Source of the DNA: an uncultured Lachnobacterium sp.
GTDB lineage: Bacteria; Bacillota; Clostridia; Lachnospirales; Lachnospiraceae
Assembly (NCBI GenBank): GCA_900543445.1
Contig: UQRC01000008.1
Coordinates: 1-64,000 of the forward strand
Direction: 5' to 3'
DNA length: 64,000 bases
The position numbers and the translations under genes are program-made. A model generated the notes under the pieces. That model saw only the letters and a program-made list of their open reading frames with translations, was not told where the DNA came from and did no database searches. Positions 45,406 through 54,087 of this stretch are shown piece after piece; position 1 is the first letter of the stretch, and each line of letters begins with the position of its first letter.

Positions 45406-46122
45406 ATGCATAAAAATAGAGTAATAAAACAGGTAAGGAAGGTAAGCTTCCTCACGTTATATATCATCAGTTTGTTTGTCGGAAGTCTGATCTTACCATG
45501 GGAAAATAGTTGGAGCTCACAAATACATAGAACGGGATTTATGGAAACAGTAAAAAGAGTGTGTGAGGGACAGTGGGAATCAAAAGCGATAACAGATCCA
45601 CTCCAGCCGGGGATTGCCGACAAAATCCTGCGTTTTCATGTGCTTGCCAACAGTGACAGTAAGGAGGATCAGGAGGTAAAGAAGAAAGTAAGAGATGCAG
45701 TCGGTGCCATGATGGAGCCGAGGCTTGCAGAAAGCAGAAATCTTGAAGAGACGGAAGTTATTGTGCAGCAGTCTATGGAGAAAATCGTGGAAGTGGCAAC
45801 GGAGACACTGGAGGAAAACGGATATCACTATGGCGCGAGCGCAAGACTTGCCAATGTGGAATTCCCGGTCAAAAGCTACGGTGCGTATACCTTTCCGGCG
45901 GGCGAGTATGAAGCGCTGCAGGTGACACTCGGAGAAGGAGAAGGCCATAATTGGTGGTGTGTGCTTTATCCGAATATGTGTTTTCGGGGAAGCGTGTACG
46001 AGGTCCCGTCAGATGAAGCGAAGCATGCTTTGCGCGAAGTCCTGACACCGGAAGAATATGAGGATATTTTTCGTCACGGAAAGTATCAGATCCGCTTCAA
46101 ATTTCTTGAATATTTCCGATAA
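45406..46122 (+). CDS. spoIIR: Stage II sporulation protein R
   Basis: SpoIIR is the forespore signal that triggers processing of pro-sigma E by SpoIIGA in the mother cell. The 238-residue protein has an N-terminal membrane segment (about 14-31) and the conserved extracytoplasmic domain: LRFHVLANSDSKEDQEVK near 66-83, then NVEFPVKSYGAYTFPAGEYEALQV and NWWCVLYPNMCF. The start has GGAGGGCGAAGG upstream. Expression under sigma F is expected; no clear sigma F boxes could be assigned by eye. It lies just past the tandem repeat array. Confidence 0.95.
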   Translation: MHKNRVIKQVRKVSFLTLYIISLFVGSLILPWENSWSSQIHRTGFMETVKRVCEGQWESKAITDPLQPGIADKILRFHVLANSDSKEDQEVKKKVRDAVGAMMEPRLAESRNLEETEVIVQQSMEKIVEVATETLEENGYHYGASARLANVEFPVKSYGAYTFPAGEYEALQVTLGEGEGHNWWCVLYPNMCFRGSVYEVPSDEAKHALREVLTPEEYEDIFRHGKYQIRFKFLEYFR

Positions 46123-46160
46123 AACAGTTATGATATCTGTTGAATTGCAAAGGAGAGATT

Positions 46161-46619
46161 ATGACCAAAGAAGTATTGTTATCAATCAGAGGCTTGCAGA
46201 TTGCACCGGATGAACAGAAAGACACGGTGGAAGTATATACACCGGGACAATATTATTTTCGCAATGGCAAGCATTTTTTCTTATACGAAGAAGTGGAAGA
46301 GGGAAGCAAGAAGGTGACCAGGAATGTCATCAAGGTGACGGATGACTATATGGAGCTTACGAAAAAAGGCTTAGTCAACGTACATATGGTATTTGAACGT
46401 GACAAGAAGAATGTTACCTATTATTATACGCCATACGGAAGTCTGCTTGTCGGCATCGATGCATATAAGGTAGAAGTCAGCGAAGCGGACAATGAAATCC
46501 AGATTGATGTGGAGTATGCGTTAGAGATCAACAATGAGCATCTGGCGAACTGCCATATCGGAATCAAGGCGAATCCGCAGGGCGGTGCAGAATTTACGTT
46601 GGTGAAAGAAGAAAAATAA
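46161..46619 (+). CDS. DUF1934 (YwiB-like) beta-barrel protein
   Basis: This 152-residue protein fits the DUF1934 family, a lipocalin-like beta-barrel of unknown role. Seen are VLLSIRGLQ at the start, a series of short strands with YTPGQYYFRNGKHFFLYEE, VFERDKKNVTYYYTPYGSLLVGI in the middle and a closing VEYALEINNEHLANCHIGIK. ATG 46161 has AAAGGAGAG upstream and is preferred to the ATG at 46140. It lies close behind spoIIR and is followed by the CIRCE-controlled Hsp20 gene. Confidence 0.88.
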   Translation: MTKEVLLSIRGLQIAPDEQKDTVEVYTPGQYYFRNGKHFFLYEEVEEGSKKVTRNVIKVTDDYMELTKKGLVNVHMVFERDKKNVTYYYTPYGSLLVGIDAYKVEVSEADNEIQIDVEYALEINNEHLANCHIGIKANPQGGAEFTLVKEEK

Positions 46620-46634
46620 AGAATTTATAAATTA

Positions 46635-46661
46635 TTAGCACTCGCTATTGACGAGTGCTAA
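46635..46661 (+). promoter_or_regulatory. CIRCE element (HrcA operator)
   Basis: TTAGCACTC (46635-46643), a 9-nt spacer and GAGTGCTAA (46653-46661) match the CIRCE consensus at every base. The heat-shock repressor HrcA binds here. It overlaps the -35 box of the Hsp20 promoter. Confidence 0.97.
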
Positions 46662-46676
46662 TAATGGTGCTATAAC
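46648..46676 (+). promoter_or_regulatory. Promoter of the Hsp20 gene
   Basis: TTGACG (46648-46653), a 17-nt spacer and TATAAC (46671-46676). The -35 box lies inside the CIRCE element, so HrcA binding would exclude polymerase. The leader is about 95 nt. Confidence 0.85.
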
Positions 46677-46777
46677 ATACTTGTAAACAAAAAGAACATC
46701 AATTTCAGATATAAAGAGTTGCCATCCGGGACAACAAAGTGATTTGAAATTGCACAGTATACAAGGAGGAATGACTT

Positions 46778-47248
46778 ATGTTATTAGCAAAGAACAACAA
46801 CGTATTTGATACATTTTTCGGTGATCCTTGGTTCAACGATCCATGGTTTGATGACAGAGACATTCAGAAAGCACAGAAGAAATTATATGGACATAACGAG
46901 AAGAAGCTGATGCTCACCGACATAAAGGAAAGTGACAAGGGGTATGAACTTGAGATGGATCTTCCGGGATTCAAGAAGGAAGAAATTAAAGCTTCCATCG
47001 AGAACGGATACCTGATCATCAGTGCCGAGAAAGGCTTAGAGAAAGATGAGAAGGAGAGCGAAGGCAAGAAGTACATCTGCCGCGAGCGTTACACCGGAAG
47101 CTGCCAGAGAGCCTTCTACGTAGGCGATGACATTGAAAAGGATGACATTAAAGCATCCTTCAAGCACGGAATCCTTCACCTGGACATTCCGAAGAAACAG
47201 CCTAAGCCACAGGTTGAAGAGAATAAATTTATTTCCATTGAGGGATAA
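46778..47248 (+). CDS. Hsp20/alpha-crystallin small heat-shock chaperone
   Basis: This ATP-independent holdase of 156 residues has the alpha-crystallin domain from about residue 45 to 140: YELEMDLPGFKKEEIKASIENGYLIISAEK, then ERYTGSCQRAFYVGDDI and the closing FKHGILHLDIPKK. The N-terminal arm is rich in Phe, Trp and Asp, and the C-terminal tail lacks a clear I-x-I motif. AAGGAGG precedes ATG. Control by HrcA through a perfect CIRCE element is visible. A DnaJ-like gene follows after 75 nt. Confidence 0.96.
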   Translation: MLLAKNNNVFDTFFGDPWFNDPWFDDRDIQKAQKKLYGHNEKKLMLTDIKESDKGYELEMDLPGFKKEEIKASIENGYLIISAEKGLEKDEKESEGKKYICRERYTGSCQRAFYVGDDIEKDDIKASFKHGILHLDIPKKQPKPQVEENKFISIEG

Positions 47249-47258
47249 GAGTTAGCGA

Positions 47259-47280
47259 GCGGGCTGCAGATGCAGTCCGC
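47259..47280 (+). terminator. Hairpin between Hsp20 and DnaJ-like genes
   Basis: GCGGGCTGCA and TGCAGTCCGC pair over 10 positions (one G-T pair) with a 2-nt loop; the tail TTGTGCGTTG is a poor U-run, so partial termination at most. Confidence 0.5.
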
Positions 47281-47323
47281 TTGTGCGTTGTATAAAAATG
47301 AAAGTGGGAGGTAGGTGAGTCAT

Positions 47324-48343
47324 ATGGCAGCAAAACGTGATTATTATGAGACGCTCGGTGTCAATAAGAGTGCAGATGCGTCAACCATCAAGAAAGCATA
47401 TCGTAAGCTTGCGAAGAAGTACCATCCGGATACGAACGCGGGGGACCCGCATGCAGAGGAGATGTTCAAGGATGTGACGGAAGCCTACAATGTATTGAGT
47501 GATGACAAAAAGCGTAAGCTCTACGATGAATTCGGCTTTGCAGGATTGCAGGAAGGCTTCTCGGCAGAGGCGGCAAGAGAGGCGCAGAATGCAGGATTTG
47601 GCGGCTTCGGAGGATTTGGCACGGGAAGCGGCAATCCGTTCGGAAGCGGAGGTTATGCGGGCGATTCGTTTGGCGGAGACGGTCCTTATATGCACAGAGA
47701 ATTTCATTTTGAAAACGGATCGGGCAATATGGATGATCTGTTCGGTATGTTTGGCGATATGTTCTCGCACGGTGGATCTTCTTCTGGATGGAGTGCAGCA
47801 GAAGGCACCGGAAATCATAAGGGTTCTGACGTGATGGCAGACCTTACGGTTTCGTTCGAGGAAGCTGCATTCGGTTGCGAGAAGGAGATCATGCTGCGCG
47901 ATCCGGCGACCGGCAAGACCTCCAATCTGTCAATCCACATTCCTGCCGGTATTGAGTCCGGCAAGACGATCCGGCTTAAGGGACAGGGAAATCCTGGTAG
48001 AAGCGGCGGTGCAGCCGGCGATGTTTTGTTGAAAGTAAATGTTACACCGAGCAAAGAATTTGAGCGTAAAGGATCAAACGTATACTCTACGGTGCGAGTC
48101 CCGTTTACAACCGCAGCATTGGGCGGCAAAGCGCGCGTTCACACCCTTTACGGAAATGTGGAATGTTCCATCAAAGCCGGAACACAGGCGGGAAGCAAGA
48201 TCCGTCTGCGTGGAAAAGGTATTGTAAACGTCAAGAATCCGTCGGTTAAGGGAGATCAGTATGTGACGGTGGAGATTCTGGTGCCGCGTGAACTCTCGCC
48301 GAAGGCGAAGGAAGCACTCGAAGCCTATAAGGCAGTCAGTTGA
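47324..48343 (+). CDS. DnaJ-like co-chaperone, CbpA type
   Basis: This 339-residue Hsp40 has an N-terminal J domain ([20 protein letters not shown] then KKYHPDTN, with the HPD motif near residue 33-35), a Gly/Phe-rich linker (about 80-150) and two C-terminal substrate-binding domains. There is no four-repeat zinc finger, so it is of the type II/CbpA class rather than DnaJ proper. It stimulates DnaK and helps refold stressed proteins. I chose ATG 47324 over the GTG at 47315, which overlaps the ribosome site. It follows Hsp20, so it may share heat-shock control. Confidence 0.93.
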   Translation: MAAKRDYYETLGVNKSADASTIKKAYRKLAKKYHPDTNAGDPHAEEMFKDVTEAYNVLSDDKKRKLYDEFGFAGLQEGFSAEAAREAQNAGFGGFGGFGTGSGNPFGSGGYAGDSFGGDGPYMHREFHFENGSGNMDDLFGMFGDMFSHGGSSSGWSAAEGTGNHKGSDVMADLTVSFEEAAFGCEKEIMLRDPATGKTSNLSIHIPAGIESGKTIRLKGQGNPGRSGGAAGDVLLKVNVTPSKEFERKGSNVYSTVRVPFTTAALGGKARVHTLYGNVECSIKAGTQAGSKIRLRGKGIVNVKNPSVKGDQYVTVEILVPRELSPKAKEALEAYKAVS

Positions 48344-48365
48344 TTGGTAAATTTTGTGTTACACG

Positions 48366-48394
48366 TTGCTTTTTAAGACAAACTTTGCTAGAAT
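48366..48394 (+). promoter_or_regulatory. Promoter of the 48425 gene
   Basis: TTGCTT (48366-48371), a 17-nt spacer and TAGAAT (48389-48394), 30 nt before the start codon. Confidence 0.65.
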
Positions 48395-48424
48395 ATATTT
48401 CAGTAAAAATAGGAGGAATCCAAC

Positions 48425-48943
48425 GTGAAACCATTAGGAATTGTATTACTGGTCATCCTGCTGGTACTTATCGCAGCGATGATCGTTCTGTATTTTCTTG
48501 GTAAGAAAGCACAGAAGAGAAAAGACGAACAAGACGAACAGATTAAGGCAGCAGCGCAGACTGTGTCCATGCTGATCATTGACAAGAAACGATTGCGGAT
48601 GAAAGATTCGGGACTTCCGGCATCCGTATTGGAGCAGACACCGAAGTATTTACGCCGCTCGAAGCTTCCAATCGTTAAGGCGAAGGTCGGACCGAGAGTT
48701 ATGACATTGATCGCCGACGAGCAGATCTTTGATGAGATCCCGGTTAAGAAGGAAGTTAAGGCAACGGTAAGCGGTCTCTACATTACCGCCGTACGAGGAC
48801 TTCGCGGACCGATCGAGAAGCCGGAGAAGAAAAAGAAAGGCTTCCGTGCTAAGCTTCAGGCAAAGTACAATGAAGCAAACGAACAGCTGAAGGCAGAGAA
48901 AGCTGCCGATGCTGAACGCAAGGCAAACAAAAAGAAGAAATAA
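48425..48943 (+). CDS. Single-pass membrane protein of unknown function
   Basis: This 172-residue protein begins with one membrane segment (about 4-24) followed by a basic, highly charged cytoplasmic part. A middle region (about 45-125: MLIIDKKRLRMKDSGLP, then SKLPIVKAKVGPRVMTLIAD) looks like a small beta domain, and the tail is Lys/Ala/Glu-rich and probably helical. I do not recognise a named family. The start is GTG 48425 after AGGAGGAA. It has its own promoter and a strong terminator, so it is a single-gene unit. Confidence 0.8.
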   Translation: MKPLGIVLLVILLVLIAAMIVLYFLGKKAQKRKDEQDEQIKAAAQTVSMLIIDKKRLRMKDSGLPASVLEQTPKYLRRSKLPIVKAKVGPRVMTLIADEQIFDEIPVKKEVKATVSGLYITAVRGLRGPIEKPEKKKKGFRAKLQAKYNEANEQLKAEKAADAERKANKKKK

Positions 48944-48948
48944 GATGC

Positions 48949-48981
48949 AAAATGGAGTGTGAAAATTCACACTCCATTTTT
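48949..48981 (+). terminator. Terminator after the 48425 gene
   Basis: AAAATGGAGTGTGAA pairs perfectly with TTCACACTCCATTTT across a 2-nt loop, ending in a run of T that runs into the next -35 box. Confidence 0.9.
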
Positions 48982-49008
48982 GACACTTACCGTATTTTAT
49001 GGTATGTT
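48980..49008 (+). promoter_or_regulatory. Promoter of the 49056 gene
   Basis: TTGACA (48980-48985), a 17-nt spacer and TATGTT (49003-49008). The -35 box begins within the T-run of the preceding terminator. Confidence 0.75.
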
Positions 49009-49055
49009 AAATTAGTTAGTTCGACTTCAAAAGAAGTCGTAGAAAGGAATATCTT

Positions 49056-50258
49056 ATGAAGAAAAGAATCATTGCACTCTTACTGTGCATGACAACCGCT
49101 TTTTCCATGGTTGCGTGCGGAAGCGGATCAAAGAATGGAACAGAGAGCACGGAAGGTGTTGCACAGGAGACATACAACGGCAAAAGCAGTGCGCAGATGG
49201 ATATTGATCTGTCGAAGCAGGTAAAGAAACTTGCAGATTACAAAGGAATCGACGTCACAATTACCGGTAATTATGATGTGACGGACGACCAGGTGAACGA
49301 GAGAACATTAGCACTCCTTAATTACCGTGGGGTAAAGGGACCGGAGGTCACAGATCACGATACGGTACAGGATGGAGATCTGGTTTTGGTAGATTTCACC
49401 GGTTACCATAATGATGAGGCTTTTGAAGGCGGCGCTGCAACGGATGTGCTGATCGATGTCAGCAACAACTGTGAGGCGACCCAGCAGACCGGATATATCG
49501 ATGGATTCAGTGACGGACTTCTCGGTGCGAAAGTCGGAGAGGAGACAAGCTCCGATGTGCGTTTCCCGGACGAGTATCCGAATAACCCGGATCTTGCCGG
49601 AGAGATGACAACCTTTAAGTTCAAAGTGAAAGGAATTTATAAGGCACTGACGTTAGATGATCTTACCGATGCACAGGTCAAGGAAAATTTCTCGGATGCA
49701 CAGATAGAAACAAAGGATGACCTGATCAAGAATGTGCGTGCGATGATGGAGCAGCAGGCTGCATCAAGCAAGTCACAGGATACGATCAACGAAGTACAGA
49801 ACTATATGATCGACAACAGTACGGTTGAGATTCCAGATGATTACATGGAAGCAAGACTTGCTGAGTATCAGGCACAGTTCACACGCGACAATGTCGGCGA
49901 GACACAGACGCTTGAAGAGTATCTGACCGCAAATAATACAACACTTGAAGATCAGCAGAAGAACTGGAGAACCAGTCTTGAGAAGCAGATTAAGCTTGAG
50001 TTTATCTTCGGTCGAATTGCAGAACTTGAAGGGCTTGAAATCGATCAGGACAAGTATGAGCAGTTTATCGACTATATTATCAGTTCGGGCAACAGTGAAC
50101 TGTCAACAGAGACTGCTATTTATGATTATTACGGAAACGGCAACAAGGAAGATGGTAAAAAGAATTTAAAGCGGCTGTACCTTACGAACGATGCACTTTC
50201 ATTTGTTATTGAGAATGCCAATGTTACGGTTCAGAAAGCGGATTCAACAGAGAACTAG
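49056..50258 (+). CDS. Exported trigger-factor-like/FKBP-type foldase lipoprotein
   Basis: This 400-residue protein starts with a lipoprotein signal (MKKRIIALLLCMTTAFSMVAC, lipidated Cys at residue 21) followed by a Gly/Ser linker. The mature part resembles the second and third domains of trigger factor: an FKBP-type isomerase core (DGDLVLVDFTGYHNDEAFEGG near 108-128, then FPDEYPNNPDLAGEMTTFKFKVKGI) and a long helical chaperone domain. The ribosome-binding GFRKGKVP domain is absent. It should assist folding of secreted proteins outside the membrane, a role like PrsA. It is a paralogue of the tig product in this window. The ribosome site is GAAAGGAATATC. Confidence 0.88.
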   Translation: MKKRIIALLLCMTTAFSMVACGSGSKNGTESTEGVAQETYNGKSSAQMDIDLSKQVKKLADYKGIDVTITGNYDVTDDQVNERTLALLNYRGVKGPEVTDHDTVQDGDLVLVDFTGYHNDEAFEGGAATDVLIDVSNNCEATQQTGYIDGFSDGLLGAKVGEETSSDVRFPDEYPNNPDLAGEMTTFKFKVKGIYKALTLDDLTDAQVKENFSDAQIETKDDLIKNVRAMMEQQAASSKSQDTINEVQNYMIDNSTVEIPDDYMEARLAEYQAQFTRDNVGETQTLEEYLTANNTTLEDQQKNWRTSLEKQIKLEFIFGRIAELEGLEIDQDKYEQFIDYIISSGNSELSTETAIYDYYGNGNKEDGKKNLKRLYLTNDALSFVIENANVTVQKADSTEN

Positions 50259-50381
50259 ATATCTATTTGAAATCGAAGCATGCACGATTCGAAAATCGTG
50301 TTTGAAGATAAAAATACAAATATAAAGGGATTAGATTTATGTGGCGATTAAGAAAATCGGCACAGAAACGGAGGCAACAAA

Positions 50382-51773
50382 ATGGATTTAGTAAATATCA
50401 GGGACATATTCCGCAATCAGGCGCAATATGAGAATCAGGTAATCACGATCGGAGGCTGGGTGAGAAGCAACCGTAATTCCAAGAATTTCGGATTTATCGT
50501 TGTGAATGACGGTACATTCTTCGAGCCGATTCAGGTCGTATATGCGGATGGGCTTGCAAACTATGATGAAGTGTGCAAGATCAATGTCGGCGCAGCCATC
50601 ATTGTAAAGGGGCAGCTGGTTCCGACACCACAGGCGAAGCAGCCATTTGAGATCCAGGCAGAAGAAGTGACGATCGAGGGCGCATCCACACCCGATTATC
50701 CTCTCCAGAAAAAGCGTCACACATTCGAGTATCTGCGTACAATCTCACACCTTCGTCCGAGAACGAATACGTTCGAGGCGGTATTCCGTGTGCGTTCACT
50801 CTGTGCGTATGCAATCCACAAATTCTTCCAGGAGAGAGGATTTGTCTATGTACACACACCACTCATCACAGGAAGTGACTGTGAGGGTGCCGGAGAGATG
50901 TTCCAGGTTACCACAATGGACTTAAATAACATTCCGAAGACGGAAGACGGAAACGTTGATTACTCCAAGGATTTCTTCAATAAGCCAACCAACCTGACCG
51001 TATCCGGACAGCTCAATGGCGAGACTTATGCGATGGCATTCAAGAATATCTACACATTCGGACCGACGTTTAGAGCAGAGAATTCCAACACGACCCGCCA
51101 CGCGGCAGAGTTCTGGATGATTGAGCCTGAGATCGCTTTTGCGGATCTTGAGGATGATATGATGCTTGCAGAGAGCATGCTCAAGTATGTGATCAATTAC
51201 GTATTGGAGAATGCGCCGGAAGAGATGGCATTTTTCAACAATTTCGTAGATAAAGGACTGCTTGACCGTCTTGAAAATGTGGTAAGCAACGATTTCGCAC
51301 GTGTGACTTATACAGAGGCAATCGACATTCTGTCTAAGCATAATGACAAGTTTGATTACAAGGTTTCATGGGGATGCGATCTTCAGACCGAGCATGAGCG
51401 GTACCTGACCGAGCAGATTTACAAGCGCCCGGTATTCGTAACAGATTATCCGAAGGAGATTAAGGCGTTCTACATGAAATTGAATGAGGATGGCAAGACG
51501 GTTGCAGCGGTTGACTGTCTGGTCCCGGGAATCGGAGAGATCATCGGTGGAAGCCAGAGAGAGGACGATTACGACAAGCTCCTTGCAAGAATCAATGAGC
51601 TGGGACTGAAGGAAGAAGACTACAAGTTCTATCTTGATCTTCGTAAGTACGGTTCTGCAAGACATGCAGGATTCGGACTTGGATTCGAGAGATGCGTGAT
51701 GTATCTGACCGGTATGGGCAACATCCGTGACGTCATTCCATTCCCAAGAACCGTAAATAACTGCGAACTGTAA
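50382..51773 (+). CDS. asnS: Asparaginyl-tRNA synthetase
   Basis: This class II synthetase of 463 residues charges tRNA-Asn with asparagine. It has an N-terminal OB-fold anticodon-binding domain ([20 protein letters not shown] near 20-39) and the class II catalytic core with motif 2 ([21 protein letters not shown] near 226-246) and motif 3 at the end ([15 protein letters not shown]). Length is normal. Upstream is GGAGGCAACAAA before ATG. It is a housekeeping gene; a weak 7-bp stem at 50283-50300 lies between it and the foldase gene. Confidence 0.97.
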   Translation: MDLVNIRDIFRNQAQYENQVITIGGWVRSNRNSKNFGFIVVNDGTFFEPIQVVYADGLANYDEVCKINVGAAIIVKGQLVPTPQAKQPFEIQAEEVTIEGASTPDYPLQKKRHTFEYLRTISHLRPRTNTFEAVFRVRSLCAYAIHKFFQERGFVYVHTPLITGSDCEGAGEMFQVTTMDLNNIPKTEDGNVDYSKDFFNKPTNLTVSGQLNGETYAMAFKNIYTFGPTFRAENSNTTRHAAEFWMIEPEIAFADLEDDMMLAESMLKYVINYVLENAPEEMAFFNNFVDKGLLDRLENVVSNDFARVTYTEAIDILSKHNDKFDYKVSWGCDLQTEHERYLTEQIYKRPVFVTDYPKEIKAFYMKLNEDGKTVAAVDCLVPGIGEIIGGSQREDDYDKLLARINELGLKEEDYKFYLDLRKYGSARHAGFGLGFERCVMYLTGMGNIRDVIPFPRTVNNCEL

Positions 51774-51861
51774 GAATTTATTCGAAGTTTGTGTCTGCTG
51801 ATCTCCTGATTTGTGAAACCTGTGTATCATAAAATGTGCTCCGGCTTCATATAGATAGAAC

Positions 51862-52290
51862 ATGGAACAGACAGATTTAAAGAAGAAGGAAAGCAGAGAA
51901 CAGAATAAAGAAAAGAAACCGAATTGCGTAGGACGATTTCTTGCGGTCGCGGTATTGGTGGTTATGCTTGCCGCAGGATGGTTTCTGCTTTTGGCATATG
52001 TATCGTATAACCTGCGTCTGTCCGCAGATGTCATCCGCGCGGGACTCGTCCTGCTTTATATTCTTCCGTGCTGGATCGGCGGCAGAGTGCTGCGCCGGTG
52101 TATGCAAAGGTATACAGTCATTTATGGAGCGGTACTGGGAACGGTGTTTTATACAATTCTTCTTGCACTGACTGCGACAGATAGCGGTGCGGTGCAGATG
52201 ACACAGACCCATGTCATGAATGCCTGCATATGTGTACTCAGTGGAATTGTGGGAACCATCCGCCTGAAGCGTGAAGTGAGGGGCGGATAG
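51862..52290 (+). CDS. TIGR04086-like small membrane protein
   Basis: This 142-residue protein has a charged N terminus and four membrane segments (about 25-45, 58-75, 88-108, 116-134), matching the size and layout of the TIGR04086 (YrzE-like) family, which often lies near SCIFF genes in Clostridia. Its function is unknown. The ribosome site is weak (ATAGATAGAAC before ATG). It precedes the SCIFF gene by about 185 nt, which has its own promoter. Confidence 0.75.
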   Translation: MEQTDLKKKESREQNKEKKPNCVGRFLAVAVLVVMLAAGWFLLLAYVSYNLRLSADVIRAGLVLLYILPCWIGGRVLRRCMQRYTVIYGAVLGTVFYTILLALTATDSGAVQMTQTHVMNACICVLSGIVGTIRLKREVRGG

Positions 52291-52395
52291 GCAGCAGGGA
52301 GCGCATTGCAGGCGTTACATTGGTGGAGTTGTGGATATAACAATTGCCCAAATTGAGCAAAGTGCCTATAAAACACGATTTTCAGCAAAAAAGCT

Positions 52396-52423
52396 TTGCA
52401 TATTGAATATGCTGTGCTATAAT
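52396..52423 (+). promoter_or_regulatory. Promoter of scfA
   Basis: TTGCAT (52396-52401), a 16-nt spacer and TATAAT (52418-52423), 51 nt before the SCIFF start codon. Confidence 0.75.
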
Positions 52424-52474
52424 AGCATGGATAGACGGGTCATTCCCAAAATAGGAGACAAAGGAGAGATTCTA

Positions 52475-52618
52475 ATGAAGCATGTAAAGACATTAAATAC
52501 AAGAAAGTTACAGAACACACTTAAGAAGGGTGGATGCGGCGAGTGCCAGACATCCTGCCAGTCCGCATGTAAGACTTCCTGCACAGTAGGAAACCAGACT
52601 TGCGAATCTTATAAGTAA
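52475..52618 (+). CDS. scfA: SCIFF ribosomal peptide precursor (six cysteines in forty-five)
   Basis: This 47-residue precursor has six cysteines at 21, 24, 28, 32, 36 and 43, the hallmark of SCIFF. The N-terminal leader begins KHVKTLNTRKLQNTLKKGG and is followed by the Cys-rich core, which the neighbouring radical SAM enzyme modifies by thioether formation between Cys and Thr. The biological role of the mature peptide is not known, but the pair is nearly universal in Clostridia. AAAGGAGAG lies before ATG 52475. A terminator between scfA and scfB probably gives excess precursor over enzyme. Confidence 0.97.
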   Translation: MKHVKTLNTRKLQNTLKKGGCGECQTSCQSACKTSCTVGNQTCESYK

Positions 52619-52642
52619 TCTTTTCATAATTAAGGTTTACTT

Positions 52643-52673
52643 GACCGCGTGCCTTGCGCGCGGTCTTTGTTTT
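52643..52673 (+). terminator. Terminator/attenuator between scfA and scfB
   Basis: GACCGCGTGC and GCGCGCGGTC pair over 10 positions (one T-G pair) with a CTT loop, followed by TTTGTTTTG. Confidence 0.8.
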
Positions 52674-52711
52674 GTGTAACAGAATAGATAATAGAGAGGA
52701 GAAATATTGTA

Positions 52712-54067
52712 GTGGTTCATCAATTTAAGAACAATGGCTATGATATTGTCTTGGATGTAAACTCAGGAGCGATCCATGTGGTGGATGATGTGACGTATGA
52801 CGTCATTGCGATGTTTGAAGAACACACACCGGATGAAATCGTGCAGCAGTTGAAGGAGCAGTATCCGGAAGCGGAGATCAAAGAAGCAATCGATGAGGTT
52901 CTTGAACTTAAAAAGAACGAAGAATTGTTCACGGAGGATGTGTATAAGAGTCATATCCTTGACTTTAAGAAGAGACCGACAGTTGTGAAGGCGTTGTGCC
53001 TGCACATCGCACATGATTGTAACCTTGCATGTAAGTATTGCTTTGCAGAAGAAGGCGAATATCATGGACGCAGGGCACTGATGTCCTACGAGACAGGAAA
53101 GCAGGCTTTGGATTTCCTGATCGCAAATTCGGGAAGCCGTAAGAATCTGGAGGTCGATTTCTTCGGTGGCGAGCCGCTTATGAACTTTGATGTGGTAAAG
53201 CAGCTTGTGGCTTACGGACGTCAGCAGGAGAAGCTTCACGATAAGCATTTTCGTTTTACACTGACAACGAATGGTGTACTTCTGAATGATGAGGTTATGG
53301 AGTTTGCCAACAAGGAGATGGACAACGTCGTCTTAAGTATAGACGGACGTAAGGAGGTTCATGACCGTATGAGACCGTTCCGCAAGGGTGCGGGAAGCTA
53401 CGATCTGATCGTTCCGAAGTTCCAGAAACTGGCAGAGAGCCGTAATCAGGAGCGCTATTATGTGCGTGGAACATTTACGCATTATAATACCGATTTTTCC
53501 AATGACGTACTGCATCTTGCGGATCTTGGATTCAAGCAGATTTCCGTTGAGCCGGTTGTTGCACAGCCGAGTGATGATTATGCTTTGACCGAGGAAGATC
53601 TGCCGGTGCTTTTTGCGGAATACGATAAGCTTGCAGCGGAGATGGTTCGCCGCAAGAAGGAAGGAAACGGATTTAACTTCTTCCATTTTATGATCGACTT
53701 AGAGGGCGGTCCTTGTGTGTACAAGCGTCTGTCCGGTTGCGGATCGGGAACCGAGTACCTTGCGGTAACACCGTGGGGAGACTTATATCCTTGCCATCAG
53801 TTTGTTGGTAACGAGGATTTCCTGATGGGCAATGTCTGGGATGGTGTCAAGCGCACCGATATCCGGGACGAGTTCAAGTGCTGCAATGTCTACGCGAAGG
53901 AGAAGTGCAGCAAGTGTTTCGCAAGATTTTACTGTAGTGGTGGATGTGCCGCAAACTCATACAATTTCCACGGAAGCATCACAGATGCCTATGATCTGGG
54001 CTGTGAACTTCAGAAGAAGCGTATTGAGTGTGCGATCATGATAAAAGCTGCGGAAGCGGAAAATTAA
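52712..54067 (+). CDS. scfB: Radical SAM thioether maturase of SCIFF
   Basis: This 451-residue enzyme installs a thioether cross-link in the SCIFF peptide. The N-terminal 90 residues form a peptide-binding RiPP recognition region, followed by the radical SAM motif CNLACKYC with Cys103, Cys107 and Cys110. The C-terminal SPASM region carries the auxiliary cluster cysteines in CHQF, CCNVYAKEKCSKC and FYCSGGCAANSY. The start is GTG 52712, behind GAGAGGAG. It directly follows scfA and precedes secDF by 20 nt, the usual clostridial neighbourhood. Confidence 0.97.
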   Translation: MVHQFKNNGYDIVLDVNSGAIHVVDDVTYDVIAMFEEHTPDEIVQQLKEQYPEAEIKEAIDEVLELKKNEELFTEDVYKSHILDFKKRPTVVKALCLHIAHDCNLACKYCFAEEGEYHGRRALMSYETGKQALDFLIANSGSRKNLEVDFFGGEPLMNFDVVKQLVAYGRQQEKLHDKHFRFTLTTNGVLLNDEVMEFANKEMDNVVLSIDGRKEVHDRMRPFRKGAGSYDLIVPKFQKLAESRNQERYYVRGTFTHYNTDFSNDVLHLADLGFKQISVEPVVAQPSDDYALTEEDLPVLFAEYDKLAAEMVRRKKEGNGFNFFHFMIDLEGGPCVYKRLSGCGSGTEYLAVTPWGDLYPCHQFVGNEDFLMGNVWDGVKRTDIRDEFKCCNVYAKEKCSKCFARFYCSGGCAANSYNFHGSITDAYDLGCELQKKRIECAIMIKAAEAEN

Positions 54068-54087
54068 AGAATAGGAAGGAAACTAAG

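Noticed and set aside
51366..52034. 222-residue minus-strand frame over the end of asnS
   Set aside because: It is antisense to asnS and the following membrane protein gene, with no ribosome site or domain.
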